NCBI GenBank assembly: GCA_003105305.1
Contig: PQAQ01000237.1
Location: forward strand, 1 to 21,546
Direction of reading: 5' to 3'
DNA: 21,546 nucleotides
Source: Candidatus Methylomirabilota bacterium
GTDB lineage: Bacteria; Methylomirabilota; Methylomirabilia; Methylomirabilales; Methylomirabilaceae
Within the stretch, counting starts at the first letter, position 1; each line of letters opens with the position of its first letter. The notes under the pieces were generated by a model. That model saw only the letters and a list, made by a program, of their open reading frames with translations. It did no database searches and was not told the DNA's origin. Below are positions 7,804 through 15,892 of this stretch, in pieces. A program made the position numbers and the translations under genes.

Positions 7804-8886
7804 ATGACTCGAATTGCTGTGTTGCCCGGTGATGGCGTGGGCCCGGAGATTGTTCGGGAGGCGTTAAAGGTCCTGCAACGGGTTAGCCGGTTGTTCGACA
7901 TCCCCCTGACATTCGAGGACGGGATCGTCGGTGGTGCGGCCATTGACCGCTACGGAACCCCGCTCCCCCTGGAGACCCGGAACCTGTGTCGCACCGCCGA
8001 TGCGATCCTGTTCGGCGCGGTCGGCGGACCACAATGGGACAACCTTCCGGTAGATCGTCGCCCTGAGCGAGGGCTGCTCGCATTGCGCAAAGAGCTGGGT
8101 CTTTACGCCAATCTCCGCCCGGTGAAGTTGTTCGCTCCTCTCGTCGACGCCTCGCCGTTAAAACGCGAGGTTATCACGGGGGTTGATCTGCTCGTCCTCA
8201 GAGAGCTGACCGGCGGCCTGTACTTCGGCGAACCGAAGGAGATCGGCCCGACGCCTGACGGCAAAGGGGAACGAGCCATAGACACCCTCAGCTACACGAC
8301 CTGCGAGATCGAACGGATCGCCAGGATCGGATTCCAAATCGCCGAGCGGCGTCGAAAGCGGCTGACCTCTGTGGATAAGGTCAACGTGCTGGCCAGCTCT
8401 CAGCTCTGGCGCCGCGTCGTCACCGAGACGGCCAAAGAGTTTCCGGGCGTCGAGCTCAGCCATATGCTGGTGGACAACTGCTCGATGCAATTGATCCGCG
8501 ACCCCCGGCGTTTCGACGTCGTGCTGACCGAGAACACCTTCGGAGACATCCTGAGCGACGAAGCCGCCATGCTCGTCGGCTCAATCGGCATGCTCCCGTC
8601 GGCAAGCCTGGGAGAAGGGCCGGGTCTGTACGAACCGATCCATGGTTCCGCCCCCGACATCGCCGGACAAGATACGGTGAACCCTCTTGCCACCATCCTG
8701 TCCGCGGCGATGCTCCTGCGCTATTCACTCCACCACGAGTCGGCGGCCACCGCCATCGAAACGGCGATAGACCGAGTACTCGAGGCCGGGCACCGAACCC
8801 TCGATATCATGCAGCCCGGCCACGCGGTGCTTGTCGGCACGGCACAGATGGGCAACCTTGTGGTCGAGCATATTGCAAGAGGGTGA
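7804..8886 (+). CDS. leuB: 3-isopropylmalate dehydrogenase
   Basis: Oxidatively decarboxylates 3-isopropylmalate to 2-oxoisocaproate with NAD+ in leucine synthesis. At 360 residues it has the normal length. Landmarks are [18 protein letters not shown] at the N-terminus, [16 protein letters not shown] (substrate loop of IPMDH, distinguishing it from isocitrate dehydrogenase), [14 protein letters not shown], the [11 protein letters not shown] metal-site region, [20 protein letters not shown] with the metal-binding Asp residues, and [18 protein letters not shown] for NAD+ adenine binding. GGGAGGA lies a few bases before the ATG. No leuA, leuC or leuD is adjacent in the window. The stop is 34 bp from the convergent cpoB stop with no obvious terminator between. 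Confidence 0.96.
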   Translation: MTRIAVLPGDGVGPEIVREALKVLQRVSRLFDIPLTFEDGIVGGAAIDRYGTPLPLETRNLCRTADAILFGAVGGPQWDNLPVDRRPERGLLALRKELGLYANLRPVKLFAPLVDASPLKREVITGVDLLVLRELTGGLYFGEPKEIGPTPDGKGERAIDTLSYTTCEIERIARIGFQIAERRRKRLTSVDKVNVLASSQLWRRVVTETAKEFPGVELSHMLVDNCSMQLIRDPRRFDVVLTENTFGDILSDEAAMLVGSIGMLPSASLGEGPGLYEPIHGSAPDIAGQDTVNPLATILSAAMLLRYSLHHESAATAIETAIDRVLEAGHRTLDIMQPGHAVLVGTAQMGNLVVEHIARG

Positions 8887-8920
8887 GTGTTCCGAACGGG
8901 CAGGAGACGGTTGCGACGAT

Positions 8921-10117
8921 TCACTTGATCCGGCTGAGCCGCTCCTTCGCCCGCCTCGCCTCCTGCGACTTTGGGAACCGCTTCAGCAGATTGTCGAATA
9001 CCGCTCGCGCCTTCGACTTGTCTCCCAGCTCCAGATACGCTAACCCCTCCTTCAACATGGCGCTCGCGACCTTTGGATTATCCGGGTGCTGCTTGATCAG
9101 CAGCGCAAACTCCCTGATCGCCCGATCGTAGTTTTTCCGACCGTAATACGACTCGCCAAGCCAGTATCTGGCATTCGGCGCGAGACTGGAGGTGGGATAC
9201 TGCTCAATATGATTTTGAAAGCCGCTGATCGCCAAGTCGTACTCGCCCTTTGCGTAATCGTTCAGGGCATTCCTGTACAGCTCGGCTGCGCTCTCCACCC
9301 TCGCCGCCGGTTTCGCAGTCGGAATCGGGGCTGCGGGTGACTCCGGCATTCGTTCGGCAGACGCCTGGGGCGCGGCATCCCGACTCGGTGTCGGGACGGC
9401 TTGTGTGGGCGGAACGACGGGGGACGGCGACATCGGGGTCACGGCAGGAGACAGCGGCCGAGGCACAGCGAGAGAAGAGCCGGAAGGACCAGTCGCCAGC
9501 TTCTCCTTCGCCGTTTTTCTGGCTTCGGCCAGAGCGAGTTGTGCGGTCGCGTTGATCTGTTCCATCGCCGCGTTAGTCTGCTGGGCCATCTGCTGGAGCG
9601 CTGCCGTCACCTGCTGTGCCGTTTGCTGAGAGGCTGTCGTCGCCGTCTGCGCGGCAGCGGTCGCCTGGGCGGCCTGTTTGTCGGACACGTTCAGTCGTTG
9701 CCCCATCTGGTCGAGGCGACGCTCGAACTCGTCAACCCGCCGGTTCGCCTCCGTAATACCATGGCCGATCCCTTCGGTTTGTCCCTGTGCTAAGCGTACG
9801 CCGGTGGCCATTTCGTCCAGTTTCACGGTAAGCGCAGCCTGGGATTGAAGGAACGCTTGTCGCTGCTGCTCCAGCTTCCCCAACTTCTCTTCCGCAGCCG
9901 CCCTGGTACGATCACTCGTATCCAGGCGATTCTCGAGCTTCCGAAGGCGTTCCTCGATGACTTGCCTGGCCCCCTCATCTGCCCTGGTAACGGCCACCAC
10001 CTCGCTCCGCAAGGAGTCCACATCGCGCTGAAGCAGTTGCATCGGCAGGTCACCCTCACATCCCGCCATCAACAGACCTAGAGCCAGCACACCCGCCGGA
10101 AGGAGATAGCGTCTCAC
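8921..10117 (-). CDS. cpoB: Tol-Pal system protein CpoB/YbgF (lipoprotein form)
   Basis: Last gene of the Tol-Pal operon. In E. coli CpoB links outer-membrane constriction with peptidoglycan synthesis at division. This 398-residue version carries a signal peptide with lipobox LLMAGC (Cys at residue 20), so it is predicted to be lipidated, unlike the soluble E. coli protein. Residues about 30-210 form a long coiled coil with heptad-like, Gln/Ala-rich sequence. A Pro/Ser/Ala-rich linker (about 215-285) follows, then the C-terminal TPR domain (about 290-398) with AAELYRNALNDYAKGEYDLA and ARYWLGESYYGRKNYDRAIR. The start is a GTG. It follows pal by 137 bp, a larger gap than elsewhere in the operon and filled by stem-loops. 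Confidence 0.9.
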   Translation of the reverse strand: MRRYLLPAGVLALGLLMAGCEGDLPMQLLQRDVDSLRSEVVAVTRADEGARQVIEERLRKLENRLDTSDRTRAAAEEKLGKLEQQRQAFLQSQAALTVKLDEMATGVRLAQGQTEGIGHGITEANRRVDEFERRLDQMGQRLNVSDKQAAQATAAAQTATTASQQTAQQVTAALQQMAQQTNAAMEQINATAQLALAEARKTAKEKLATGPSGSSLAVPRPLSPAVTPMSPSPVVPPTQAVPTPSRDAAPQASAERMPESPAAPIPTAKPAARVESAAELYRNALNDYAKGEYDLAISGFQNHIEQYPTSSLAPNARYWLGESYYGRKNYDRAIREFALLIKQHPDNPKVASAMLKEGLAYLELGDKSKARAVFDNLLKRFPKSQEARRAKERLSRIK

Positions 10118-10165
10118 GCCTTATGCTCCACAGTCGACTGTTTCGTCATGATCCTGCCGAAACCA

Positions 10166-10201
10166 CGGCAGGCGCGACAGGTGTGTGAGGACCGCCTGCC
10201 G
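10166..10201. other. Stem-loop between pal and cpoB
   Basis: Perfect 9-bp arms CGGCAGGCG (10166-10174) and CGCCTGCCG (10193-10201) separated by 18 bases. There is no U-run on either side, so it is more likely an mRNA-stability or pause structure than an intrinsic terminator. Confidence 0.4.
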
Positions 10202-10238
10202 CGCCCGAAAATCTGTCGGACAATTGTTGACCCCCGTA

Positions 10239-10257
10239 TGATCGGGGGACCCGATCA
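10239..10257. other. Stem-loop overlapping the pal stop codon
   Basis: Perfect 8-bp arms TGATCGGG (10239-10246) and CCCGATCA (10250-10257) with a 3-base loop. The pal TGA stop (10257-10255) is in the 5' arm on the transcript. An alternative CCCCCG/CGGGGG hairpin overlaps it (10231-10248). No poly-U follows. Confidence 0.35.
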
Positions 10258-10893
10258 CTTCACGCTGGAGACAAAATGCGCCCGCCGGTTCCACCTCCAG
10301 GCAGACTCATCGTGTCCGACCACAAAGGGGCGCTCCTTCCCATAACTGATGGTGCTGATCCGATTCGCCGCGATCCCGGCGGCCACGAGGTAGTCGCGCG
10401 TGGCCCTGGCGCGCCGCTCGCCCAGCGCGAGGTTATACTCGCTGGAGCCGCGCTCGTCGCAATGGCCTTCGATGGTCACCTTGACCGCAGGATTCTTTCT
10501 GAACCACTCGACATCCTCATTTAAAAGTTTGGTCGAGTCGTCTCGAATGGCGGACTGATCGAAGTCAAAGAAGATATCCTTCAACTCCAAGACTTGAGCG
10601 CCTGCGGCGGCCTCCCGCCCGGCCTCTGCCTCGGCGATCCTGGCCTCAGGGGTCGCGCCGGTCTCGGTCGGCGTCGCGCCCGGCGCCGGCACCGCGACCT
10701 CAGCGGGTGATCGCTCTTCCGGGATGGCGGGCTTCGTCGACGGTGCAGCCGACACGCCGGTCTGGCCCGGCTGCGCACTCGGCGGTGGTACCGTTTCTAC
10801 AACCTCCGGCCGCTTCGGACATCCGGTCATCAATAACGTCATCAGCGCCAATGTTACAGTGGAACCGACCCCTGCTCGCCGTGTCCATCTCAT
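10255..10893 (-). CDS. pal: Peptidoglycan-associated lipoprotein Pal
   Basis: Outer-membrane lipoprotein that binds peptidoglycan and TolB and supports envelope constriction. The 212-residue precursor has a signal peptide with lipobox LLMTGC (Cys at residue 25), a long Pro/Ala/Glu linker, and a C-terminal OmpA-like domain (about 100-212). That domain has the Pal signature: [14 protein letters not shown], then [20 protein letters not shown] with the diaminopimelate-binding Asp/Arg region, and [16 protein letters not shown]. The ATG at 10893-10891 follows AGGAGGAG. It is 105 bp after tolB, in the standard tolB-pal-cpoB order. A second, diverged Pal-like gene occurs at 18432-19022. Confidence 0.96.
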   Translation of the reverse strand: MRWTRRAGVGSTVTLALMTLLMTGCPKRPEVVETVPPPSAQPGQTGVSAAPSTKPAIPEERSPAEVAVPAPGATPTETGATPEARIAEAEAGREAAAGAQVLELKDIFFDFDQSAIRDDSTKLLNEDVEWFRKNPAVKVTIEGHCDERGSSEYNLALGERRARATRDYLVAAGIAANRISTISYGKERPFVVGHDESAWRWNRRAHFVSSVK

Positions 10894-10998
10894 CTCGAAC
10901 TCCTCCTCTTGTTTTCACAAGTATCCCAACTACACTCGCCCGTCACGATCCCGAACATACCTTCGGAACCGCCTCCGACACACACGGTTCGCCCTCGC

Positions 10999-12339
10999 CT
11001 ACGGCGACCAATCGGCGAGGTAACTTTCCCCTCCATCTTTCGTCAACCGCCGCTGATTCGATCCATCGGCTCGCATGATATAAAGGTGTCGAGAACCATT
11101 CCGCGTTGATGTGAAGAGAATGTGCCGACCGTCCGCCGACCACGATGGCTCCTCGTTATTGCGTGAGCTTGCAGTTAACTGCGCCAACCCCGTCCCGTCT
11201 GGACTAATGAGAAAGATATCGAAGCTGCCGTGCGGTCTGCCCACAAAACTGATTTTATCACCCCGCGGGGACCATCGAGGCGACACGCTGTAGTCTCCAA
11301 CCCCGAAGCTCAGACGCCGGATATTGGTTCCCTCGACATCCATCAGATAGATCTGAGGTGTCCCGCCGCGATCCGAACTGAACACAATCTGCCGCCCGTT
11401 TGGGGCAAAAGATGGGGAGATATCGATGTGCGGCCCCTGCGTCAGTTGACGGAGCCCGGTCCCGTCAGGCCGGATCAGAAAGAGGTTGGTGCCGGTCCCG
11501 CTGCTCATCGAAAAGACCAGCCATTTACCGTCCGGAGACCACGCCGGAGCTACATTAAGTCCGGGGCGTGACGAGATCTTTTGACGTTGTCCGGTCTCCA
11601 GATCGATTACAAAGAGGTCGGGATTTCGATCGCGATAGGAGGTATAGGCAATCTTCTTACCGTCGGGAGACCATCGCGGCGAGAGGTTGATCGAGTGATT
11701 GCCGGTGATCAAAAACGGATTATAGGCATCGTAATCCATAACATAGATTTCTTTGGCGCCATTGACAGAGGAGACATACGCGATTCGGGAGGAGGCGATC
11801 CCCTTTTCCCCCGTCAGTCGATAGACGATCTCGTCTGCCAGTCGATGCACCATTGTTCGTAGGGTCCGAGCATCGCCGACATAACGCTTACCGGACAGCA
11901 TCTCGCCCTTTGTGACCTCGAAGAGTTGCCCCTCCAGGGCAAGCTCGCCGCCTCGAGATGAGAGTCTTCCCACCACCAGAGCCTGAACCTTCAATGAGTT
12001 CAACGCCGGCAGCAACCCCTTTTCCTGTCCCAGATCGACCTTAGCCGCCTCCATCGGAAGAAACGACGGATCAATGACGTCGAAGATCCCCGCGCTCTTC
12101 AGGTCGTCCGTCAAGATGGCGCCCGCTTGCGCGCCGAAGTCTTCGCCCTTGGGGCCGACCTTCAGGGACGGGAAACCTGCGACCGCAATCGTAATCTTCT
12201 GCGCCTCTTTCCGCACGATGTCAACGGTGTACTTCTCCTCGGCAAAGAGGGCGACCGGCAACAGCAGAAGCATCATGACGAGGCAGAGACCGGAGACACA
12301 GCGCATGCTGCGCACGCGCCCATGACGGATCGACCGCAT
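10999..12339 (-). CDS. tolB: Tol-Pal system beta-propeller protein TolB
   Basis: Periplasmic protein that binds Pal and the TolA-type transducer. The 446-residue precursor has a signal peptide (hydrophobic core LVMMLLLLPVALFA, cleavage near residue 33), an N-terminal alpha/beta domain (about 35-165) and a six-bladed propeller of PD40/WD40-like repeats. Repeats include PRWSPDGKKIAYTSYRD, PAWSPDGKWLVFSMSS, PSFAPNGRQIVFSSDRGG, PRWSPRGDKISFVGR and PSWSADGRHILFTSTRNG; the protein ends LADWSP. The ATG overlaps the stop of the upstream transducer gene by one base (TGATG), so translation is probably coupled. Confidence 0.96.
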   Translation of the reverse strand: MRSIRHGRVRSMRCVSGLCLVMMLLLLPVALFAEEKYTVDIVRKEAQKITIAVAGFPSLKVGPKGEDFGAQAGAILTDDLKSAGIFDVIDPSFLPMEAAKVDLGQEKGLLPALNSLKVQALVVGRLSSRGGELALEGQLFEVTKGEMLSGKRYVGDARTLRTMVHRLADEIVYRLTGEKGIASSRIAYVSSVNGAKEIYVMDYDAYNPFLITGNHSINLSPRWSPDGKKIAYTSYRDRNPDLFVIDLETGQRQKISSRPGLNVAPAWSPDGKWLVFSMSSGTGTNLFLIRPDGTGLRQLTQGPHIDISPSFAPNGRQIVFSSDRGGTPQIYLMDVEGTNIRRLSFGVGDYSVSPRWSPRGDKISFVGRPHGSFDIFLISPDGTGLAQLTASSRNNEEPSWSADGRHILFTSTRNGSRHLYIMRADGSNQRRLTKDGGESYLADWSP

Positions 12340-13166
12340 CAGCTCTTCTCCCCGATGAATGTGAAGCGCAGGTCGAGAGAGAGCGTCTCGGCCTTGTAGA
12401 GCGGAGGCAGCGGCGGCAGCGGACTCGAAAGGCTGACGGCCCGAACGGCGGAATCGTCAAGTAGGCGGTCTCCGGACGATAACCCGACCGTCAGTCCGCG
12501 CACCTGTCCGGACCGCAGGATTCTCAAAGCCACACTCACACTGGCGGCAGTGCCGGGGCTCATCTTCGGGGGCATCCAGTTGCTGGTGATCTTATCCTGA
12601 ATCAGAACGAAGTAATAGGCCAACGCCGGATCGGTATTGCCGATCGTCACCCCGGTTTCCGTGACCGCGCTAAGGCCCTGACCTCCTCCCGCCCGCGCCA
12701 AATCCGCGCCTGGCGCCGCGATCACAGGCTGTGAAACGGACGGCAGAGAGGACAGCTGGGGAGCAACGATCCTTGGGGGGGGCTGGGACATAACGGCCGG
12801 CGCGTCGGACTGGCGCTCCGGGACTCGGCGACGGCTTGGCAGGGCCAACTCGTCGTTCCGTATACCGGACCTCTGGAGCGATGAAAGAGTGAGTCTCTCG
12901 CGCGGCGGCACGGCGACCTTCGCCGTTACAGCCGAGGACCCCCGCCCCGCCGGGAGTGCCATTTCCGCCTTCCGCGCGTTGCCGGTCTCCTTTGGAGAGA
13001 TGAGCGTGACTTCGTAGTTGAGCGGGACCTGGAACGGTTTGCCATGAAGCCACTGCGGACCGTACACGACCCCGAATATCAGAAGCCCGTGCAGCATCAA
13101 TGAGAGGCCGCACGAGGACGATACTGCCGATACGGGACGGCGTCGTCCGGTCGATCCCACCGCCAC
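12339..13166 (-). CDS. TolA/TonB-like energy transducer
   Basis: In the tolA position between tolR and tolB. The 275-residue protein has one N-terminal transmembrane helix (about 19-36) carrying an SxxxH motif (Ser22, His26) used by TonB/TolA to sense the TolQ-TolR motor. A Pro/Ser/Arg-rich periplasmic stretch (about 60-165) follows, then a C-terminal TonB/TolA-type domain (about 170-275) with KITSNWMPPKMSPG, VSVALRILRSGQVRGL and DSAVRAVSLSSPLPPLPP. It lacks the long Ala/Lys-rich helical arm of E. coli TolA, so its reach would come from an extended proline-rich segment. The start is GTG, one base after the tolR stop. It could be annotated TonB family protein or TolA; context favours a Tol-Pal role. 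Confidence 0.85.
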   Translation of the reverse strand: MAVGSTGRRRPVSAVSSSCGLSLMLHGLLIFGVVYGPQWLHGKPFQVPLNYEVTLISPKETGNARKAEMALPAGRGSSAVTAKVAVPPRERLTLSSLQRSGIRNDELALPSRRRVPERQSDAPAVMSQPPPRIVAPQLSSLPSVSQPVIAAPGADLARAGGGQGLSAVTETGVTIGNTDPALAYYFVLIQDKITSNWMPPKMSPGTAASVSVALRILRSGQVRGLTVGLSSGDRLLDDSAVRAVSLSSPLPPLPPLYKAETLSLDLRFTFIGEKS

Positions 13167-13167
13167 G

Positions 13168-13605
13168 TTACTGCCTCTTTACCGGGGGAGGAATCGGTTC
13201 GGTCACCATCCCCAGCCGCTCAATGCCCGCTTTCTTCACCGCATCCATCACCTTGACGACAACGCCATAGGCTACGCCTTCATCTGCCCGGAGGAATACC
13301 GCGGCCTTCGCGTTGCGCTGTCGAAGCCCGGCGAGAACCCCCTCTAACCTGGCAAGGGTGATCGGCTGATTATCCAGATAGATGGCCTTCTCCTTCGTGA
13401 CCGTCAGCATCAGCCGCTCCTCGGGTCCGACATTCTTGGCCTCGGTCTTTGGCACCTTCACATCGATTCCTCTGAGCATCATCGGCGCCGTAATGAGGAA
13501 GATGACAAGGAGAACCAGGACAACATCGACAAACGGCGTGATGTTAATCTCGGAGAGGGCACTCCCTGCCGGTCGGTCGTTCGAATCTGTACCCGGTGAC
13601 ACCAT
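13168..13605 (-). CDS. tolR: Biopolymer transport protein TolR (ExbD family)
   Basis: Inner-membrane motor subunit that, with TolQ, converts proton-motive force into movement of the transducer. The 145-residue protein has a short cytosolic N-terminus, one transmembrane helix (about 24-44) in SEINITPFVDVVLVLLVIFL with the proton-carrying Asp at residue 27, and a periplasmic ExbD/TolR domain (about 60-140). This length and motif match the family. The ATG at 13605-13603 is five bases past the tolQ stop, and the downstream transducer gene begins one base after its stop. Confidence 0.95.
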   Translation of the reverse strand: MVSPGTDSNDRPAGSALSEINITPFVDVVLVLLVIFLITAPMMLRGIDVKVPKTEAKNVGPEERLMLTVTKEKAIYLDNQPITLARLEGVLAGLRQRNAKAAVFLRADEGVAYGVVVKVMDAVKKAGIERLGMVTEPIPPPVKRQ

Positions 13606-13610
13606 CGCTA

Positions 13611-14330
13611 TCAGCGGCTCCTGGCCAGAATCCGTTCGGCCAGGGTGAGAAATTCCAGACTGAACAACTCCATCTCTGTGGCCTGTCTTCTGACCCGGTT
13701 GACGAAGTAATTATAGGCGATCACCGCCGGGATGGCCGCGCCCAGTCCGGCCGCCGTGGTAATCAGGGCCTCTGCGACTCCTGGGGCGACGGCGCCCAGG
13801 TTCGCGGAGCCCGCCTGGCCGATGCTCGCGAAGGCATCCATAATCCCCCACACCGTTCCAAAGAGACCAACAAAGGGTGTGACGTTGCCCGTCGTCGCCA
13901 AAAAGATCAGATTACGCTCCTGCCGCGCGATCTCCCTCATGCTCGCGTGACGGAGGGTCCGGTTGATAAGATCGATCGGCTCCTTATACAGAGGGGCGTC
14001 GCCTGCCGCTACCCTGGGCTCATTGGCGGTCGGCCACTGCGCGACCGGACCCTGACCGCCTTTCACCAACTGGCTCAGCTCCCGATATCCTTCTTGAAAC
14101 AGGCTTGCAATGGGGCTTCGCGTGAATCGCTTTGATTCGTCGAACACCGTTGTCAGGTTCTTCGCCGCCCGAAAGGCCTGGAGAAACTGAGCCGATTCTC
14201 GCTGGCCCCGCCGGAACATCCCGAACTTCATGAAGATGAGCGTCCAGCTCATTAAGGAAAAACCCAGCAGAATGAGCAGGACCGCCTTCGCAACGAGTCC
14301 CGCTTGCACAACGAGGCTGATAACGCTCAT
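13611..14330 (-). CDS. tolQ: MotA/TolQ/ExbB proton channel family protein TolQ
   Basis: First gene of the Tol-Pal operon; inner-membrane motor subunit. The 239-residue protein has three predicted transmembrane helices (about 10-34, 140-168, 183-210) and the conserved cytosolic RQERNLIFLATTGNVTPFVG and GLFGTVWGIMDAF motifs. About 25 Gly/Pro/Ala-rich residues (86-112) in the cytoplasmic loop look like an insertion relative to E. coli TolQ. The ATG at 14330-14328 has only a weak Shine-Dalgarno (AGGGA, about nine bases upstream). A sigma70-like promoter lies 20 to 50 bp before it. Confidence 0.95.
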   Translation of the reverse strand: MSVISLVVQAGLVAKAVLLILLGFSLMSWTLIFMKFGMFRRGQRESAQFLQAFRAAKNLTTVFDESKRFTRSPIASLFQEGYRELSQLVKGGQGPVAQWPTANEPRVAAGDAPLYKEPIDLINRTLRHASMREIARQERNLIFLATTGNVTPFVGLFGTVWGIMDAFASIGQAGSANLGAVAPGVAEALITTAAGLGAAIPAVIAYNYFVNRVRRQATEMELFSLEFLTLAERILARSR

Positions 14331-14350
14331 CTCATAGTCCCTAGGTTGTG

Positions 14351-14380
14351 CTTATACCACTACCATAATATCGTGGTCAA
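14351..14380 (-). promoter_or_regulatory. Promoter candidate for the tol-pal operon
   Basis: On the minus strand TTGACC (14380-14375), an 18-bp spacer and TATAAG (14356-14351). The start of transcription would be near 14344, only about 14 bases before the tolQ ATG, giving a very short leader. A local AT-rich patch stands out from the GC-rich surroundings. Confidence 0.5.
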
Positions 14381-14428
14381 GATCATTTGCCGACGGCGTT
14401 CCCTGCTCCCGCACGCTCCCCACGGCCC

Positions 14429-14764
14429 TCATCGGGTATCTCGCTGAATCTCCTCCGGCAGATTCGACGTATACGAATACGACTTCACAATTCCCCGCTC
14501 GGTAAATTTGACATGCAACTCTTTGGACAGGGTGCGCCTGAAACTACCCGCCCTCACATAGGCCCATGTCCAGGTCTGATCCCCATCCTCAATACCGACC
14601 TGGGTCGGAGAGCCGAAGAGTCGGAGCAGTTCGGCCCGCGTCGTCACCCCGTTTTTGATCATGTCAGCGGTCGGCACCCGGAACTCCTCTCCCATCGATA
14701 CACACCCGGCAAACAGCAGGATGGCACTTCCAAGGCTCACAAACCGGCGACATAGCTTTCGCAT
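14429..14764 (-). CDS. BamE/SmpA-OmlA-like lipoprotein
   Basis: A 111-residue lipoprotein. The ATG at 14764-14762 after GGAGAG is chosen over the open frame upstream, because the signal peptide begins there: MRKLCRRFVSLGSAILLFAGC, with the lipidated Cys at residue 21 (motif positions 1-21). The mature part contains MIKNGVTTRAELLRLFGSP followed by a WTWAYVR strand, the helix-turn-strand pattern of the BamE/SmpA-OmlA domain, where a G-x-T-x-x-x-v-x-x-x-l-G-x-P motif is typical. BamE helps the Bam complex insert outer-membrane proteins, but stand-alone lipoproteins with this domain have other or unknown roles. It is about 98 bp before tolQ with its own promoter candidate. Confidence 0.7.
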   Translation of the reverse strand: MRKLCRRFVSLGSAILLFAGCVSMGEEFRVPTADMIKNGVTTRAELLRLFGSPTQVGIEDGDQTWTWAYVRAGSFRRTLSKELHVKFTERGIVKSYSYTSNLPEEIQRDTR

Positions 14765-14842
14765 GTTTCTCTCCTTTCCCGATATGATGCACAGCAGACA
14801 ACGGGTCAGTTGACGGCGCACGAACTCCTGATTAGACACGTC

Positions 14843-14871
14843 ATTATTCGAAACGTTCGATGATTCCTCAA
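14843..14871 (-). promoter_or_regulatory. Promoter candidate for the BamE-like gene
   Basis: Minus strand TTGAGG (14871-14866), exactly 17-bp spacer, AATAAT (14848-14843). Transcription would start near 14836, leaving a leader of about 70 bases before the ATG at 14764. Confidence 0.4.
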
Positions 14872-14900
14872 GAAAAATTCCACCTCTCCGACTCTTGTAT

Positions 14901-14927
14901 GGACACACGACCGGGTTACGCGTGTCC
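14901..14927. other. Stem-loop, possible 3' end of the upstream transcript
   Basis: Arms GGACACACG (14901-14909) and CGCGTGTCC (14919-14927) pair over nine positions on minus-strand RNA with one G-U pair and a 9-base loop. No U-run follows, so termination is uncertain. Confidence 0.3.
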
Positions 14928-15152
14928 GGATCCTGCTATACCACATGACGTTTGGAAGAGAACCGCCCTTAGGAGAGAAACATTGACCGCGGAGCTACCC
15001 TGACCTACCTGGAAGACAAGCGGCGGCTCATCAATCATCCGGCGAACGCACTCAGCCGAACGACTCCATCGCCGCCCGTCGTTCGCCCCGCTGCGAGCGC
15101 CATACGGGTCTGTCGACCCGCATCCGACGACATGGATGCTACGCACTCCCTA

Positions 15153-15554
15153 TTACGACAGGGGCCGATCAAAGATGATACAATAGACGCCGGAATTGCC
15201 GCCCGACGCCTGACAGGGAAACACCTTGGTCCGCTGGATGAGGTCTTCGCTGCCGAGTTTGGCAAACTCTTTGCGTATCTTTTCGTGCAGATATGCCTCA
15301 TCGTCAAAGCGCTCAGTTGCCGCTGCCTTGGAAATCATATTGATGGCAATGCGGTAACCCTTGGAACGCTGCAAAGCCGTGATCTGTTCCAGCAATCCCC
15401 ATGAATCGTCCAGATGTCGCCGGGTCAGGATCAATACGCCCTGTACCTGCGGTGGACCGTCTTCCGTCCCCTCTGCCGACGTTTCATCGCTCTGCGGCTC
15501 TTCCGGTTGGTTTCCCATCTGTTGCCCGCTGAACATTTTACGCAGAAACTTCAT
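15153..15554 (-). CDS. Unrecognised 133-residue acidic cytosolic protein
   Basis: I do not recognise this family. The ATG at 15554-15552 has AAAGGAGA upstream and gives 133 residues. The N-terminus MKFLRKMFSG is basic and amphipathic, with no signal peptide. Residues about 11-50 are acidic and low-complexity (QPEEPQSDETSAEGTEDG). The rest looks like a compact alpha/beta domain: QVQGVLILTRRHLDDSW, then LLEQITALQRSKGYRIAINM, a charged helix DEAYLHEKIRKEFAKLG, and a final strand GVYCIIFDRPLS. Two Cys (KVFPCQA, GVYCII) are near the end. It stands alone between the cytochrome gene and the BamE-like gene, with its own promoter candidate. Codon use and the ribosome site support a real gene. Confidence 0.7.
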   Translation of the reverse strand: MKFLRKMFSGQQMGNQPEEPQSDETSAEGTEDGPPQVQGVLILTRRHLDDSWGLLEQITALQRSKGYRIAINMISKAAATERFDDEAYLHEKIRKEFAKLGSEDLIQRTKVFPCQASGGNSGVYCIIFDRPLS

Positions 15555-15892
15555 TGTTTCATCTCCTTTGAATGCGCTGGTCGCAAAACCGGCGCCCGCC
15601 GTCATCAACAGCGAGCAAGTCCATTATTGTACACGACGGATTCTGTCTATACCGCGTCGCCCGACGTCCCGACAGTGCAGACCGGCGACACTTCATCGCC
15701 TTCTTCCGATACAACACGTCGTTACGCAGCGGCGACGGGGCAGAAAAAAGCGCCGTGCTTCTTTCGACTTATGCTAAGTTGACCTTTGTAGGGATGTCAA
15801 GGGAAATGAAGATTTGGCCACCCTCGACCCGCAGACCTATGCCACGACATCTCACTGCACCGATAGAAATCAGGGTCGACAGTCGCACTCCG
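15555..15892. other. 338-bp intergenic region
   Basis: Separates the cytochrome c gene from the 133-residue gene. It holds a sigma70-like promoter (15771-15800) that would give a leader of over 200 bases, plus a weak AAGC/GCTT hairpin flanked by A and T runs near 15744-15765. Open frames here on the plus strand carry no recognisable protein. Part of the stretch (15770-15820) is AT-richer than its neighbours. Nothing else identifiable was seen. Confidence 0.45.
15771..15800 (-). promoter_or_regulatory. Promoter candidate for the 133-residue gene
   Basis: Minus strand TTGACA (15800-15795, full consensus), 18-bp spacer, TAGCAT (15776-15771). The predicted start near 15764 implies a leader of about 210 bases before the ATG at 15554, long enough for post-transcriptional control. 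Confidence 0.4.

Larger units (their letters stand above)
14765..15152. other. 388-bp intergenic region with promoter and stem-loops
   Basis: No convincing gene. It holds the promoter candidate of the BamE-like gene (14843-14871), a hairpin at 14901-14927, and two mutually exclusive stem-loops sharing the arm 15078-15087: CGAACGAC (15057-15064) with GTCGTTCG (15078-15085), or GGCGAACG (15041-15048) with CGTTCGCC (15080-15087). The latter lie just downstream of the 133-residue gene's stop on the transcript. A 76-codon open frame (14916-15146, minus) has no family-like sequence and no good ribosome site. Confidence 0.5.

Noticed and set aside
8887..8920. Bidirectional terminator between convergent leuB and cpoB
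   Set aside because: The 34-bp gap has no stable stem-loop and no T-run, so a terminator cannot be supported.
14916..15146. 76-codon minus-strand frame in the intergenic region
   Set aside because: No convincing start site, no family-like sequence, and it overlaps stem-loop structures. It could be a remnant but there is no positive evidence.
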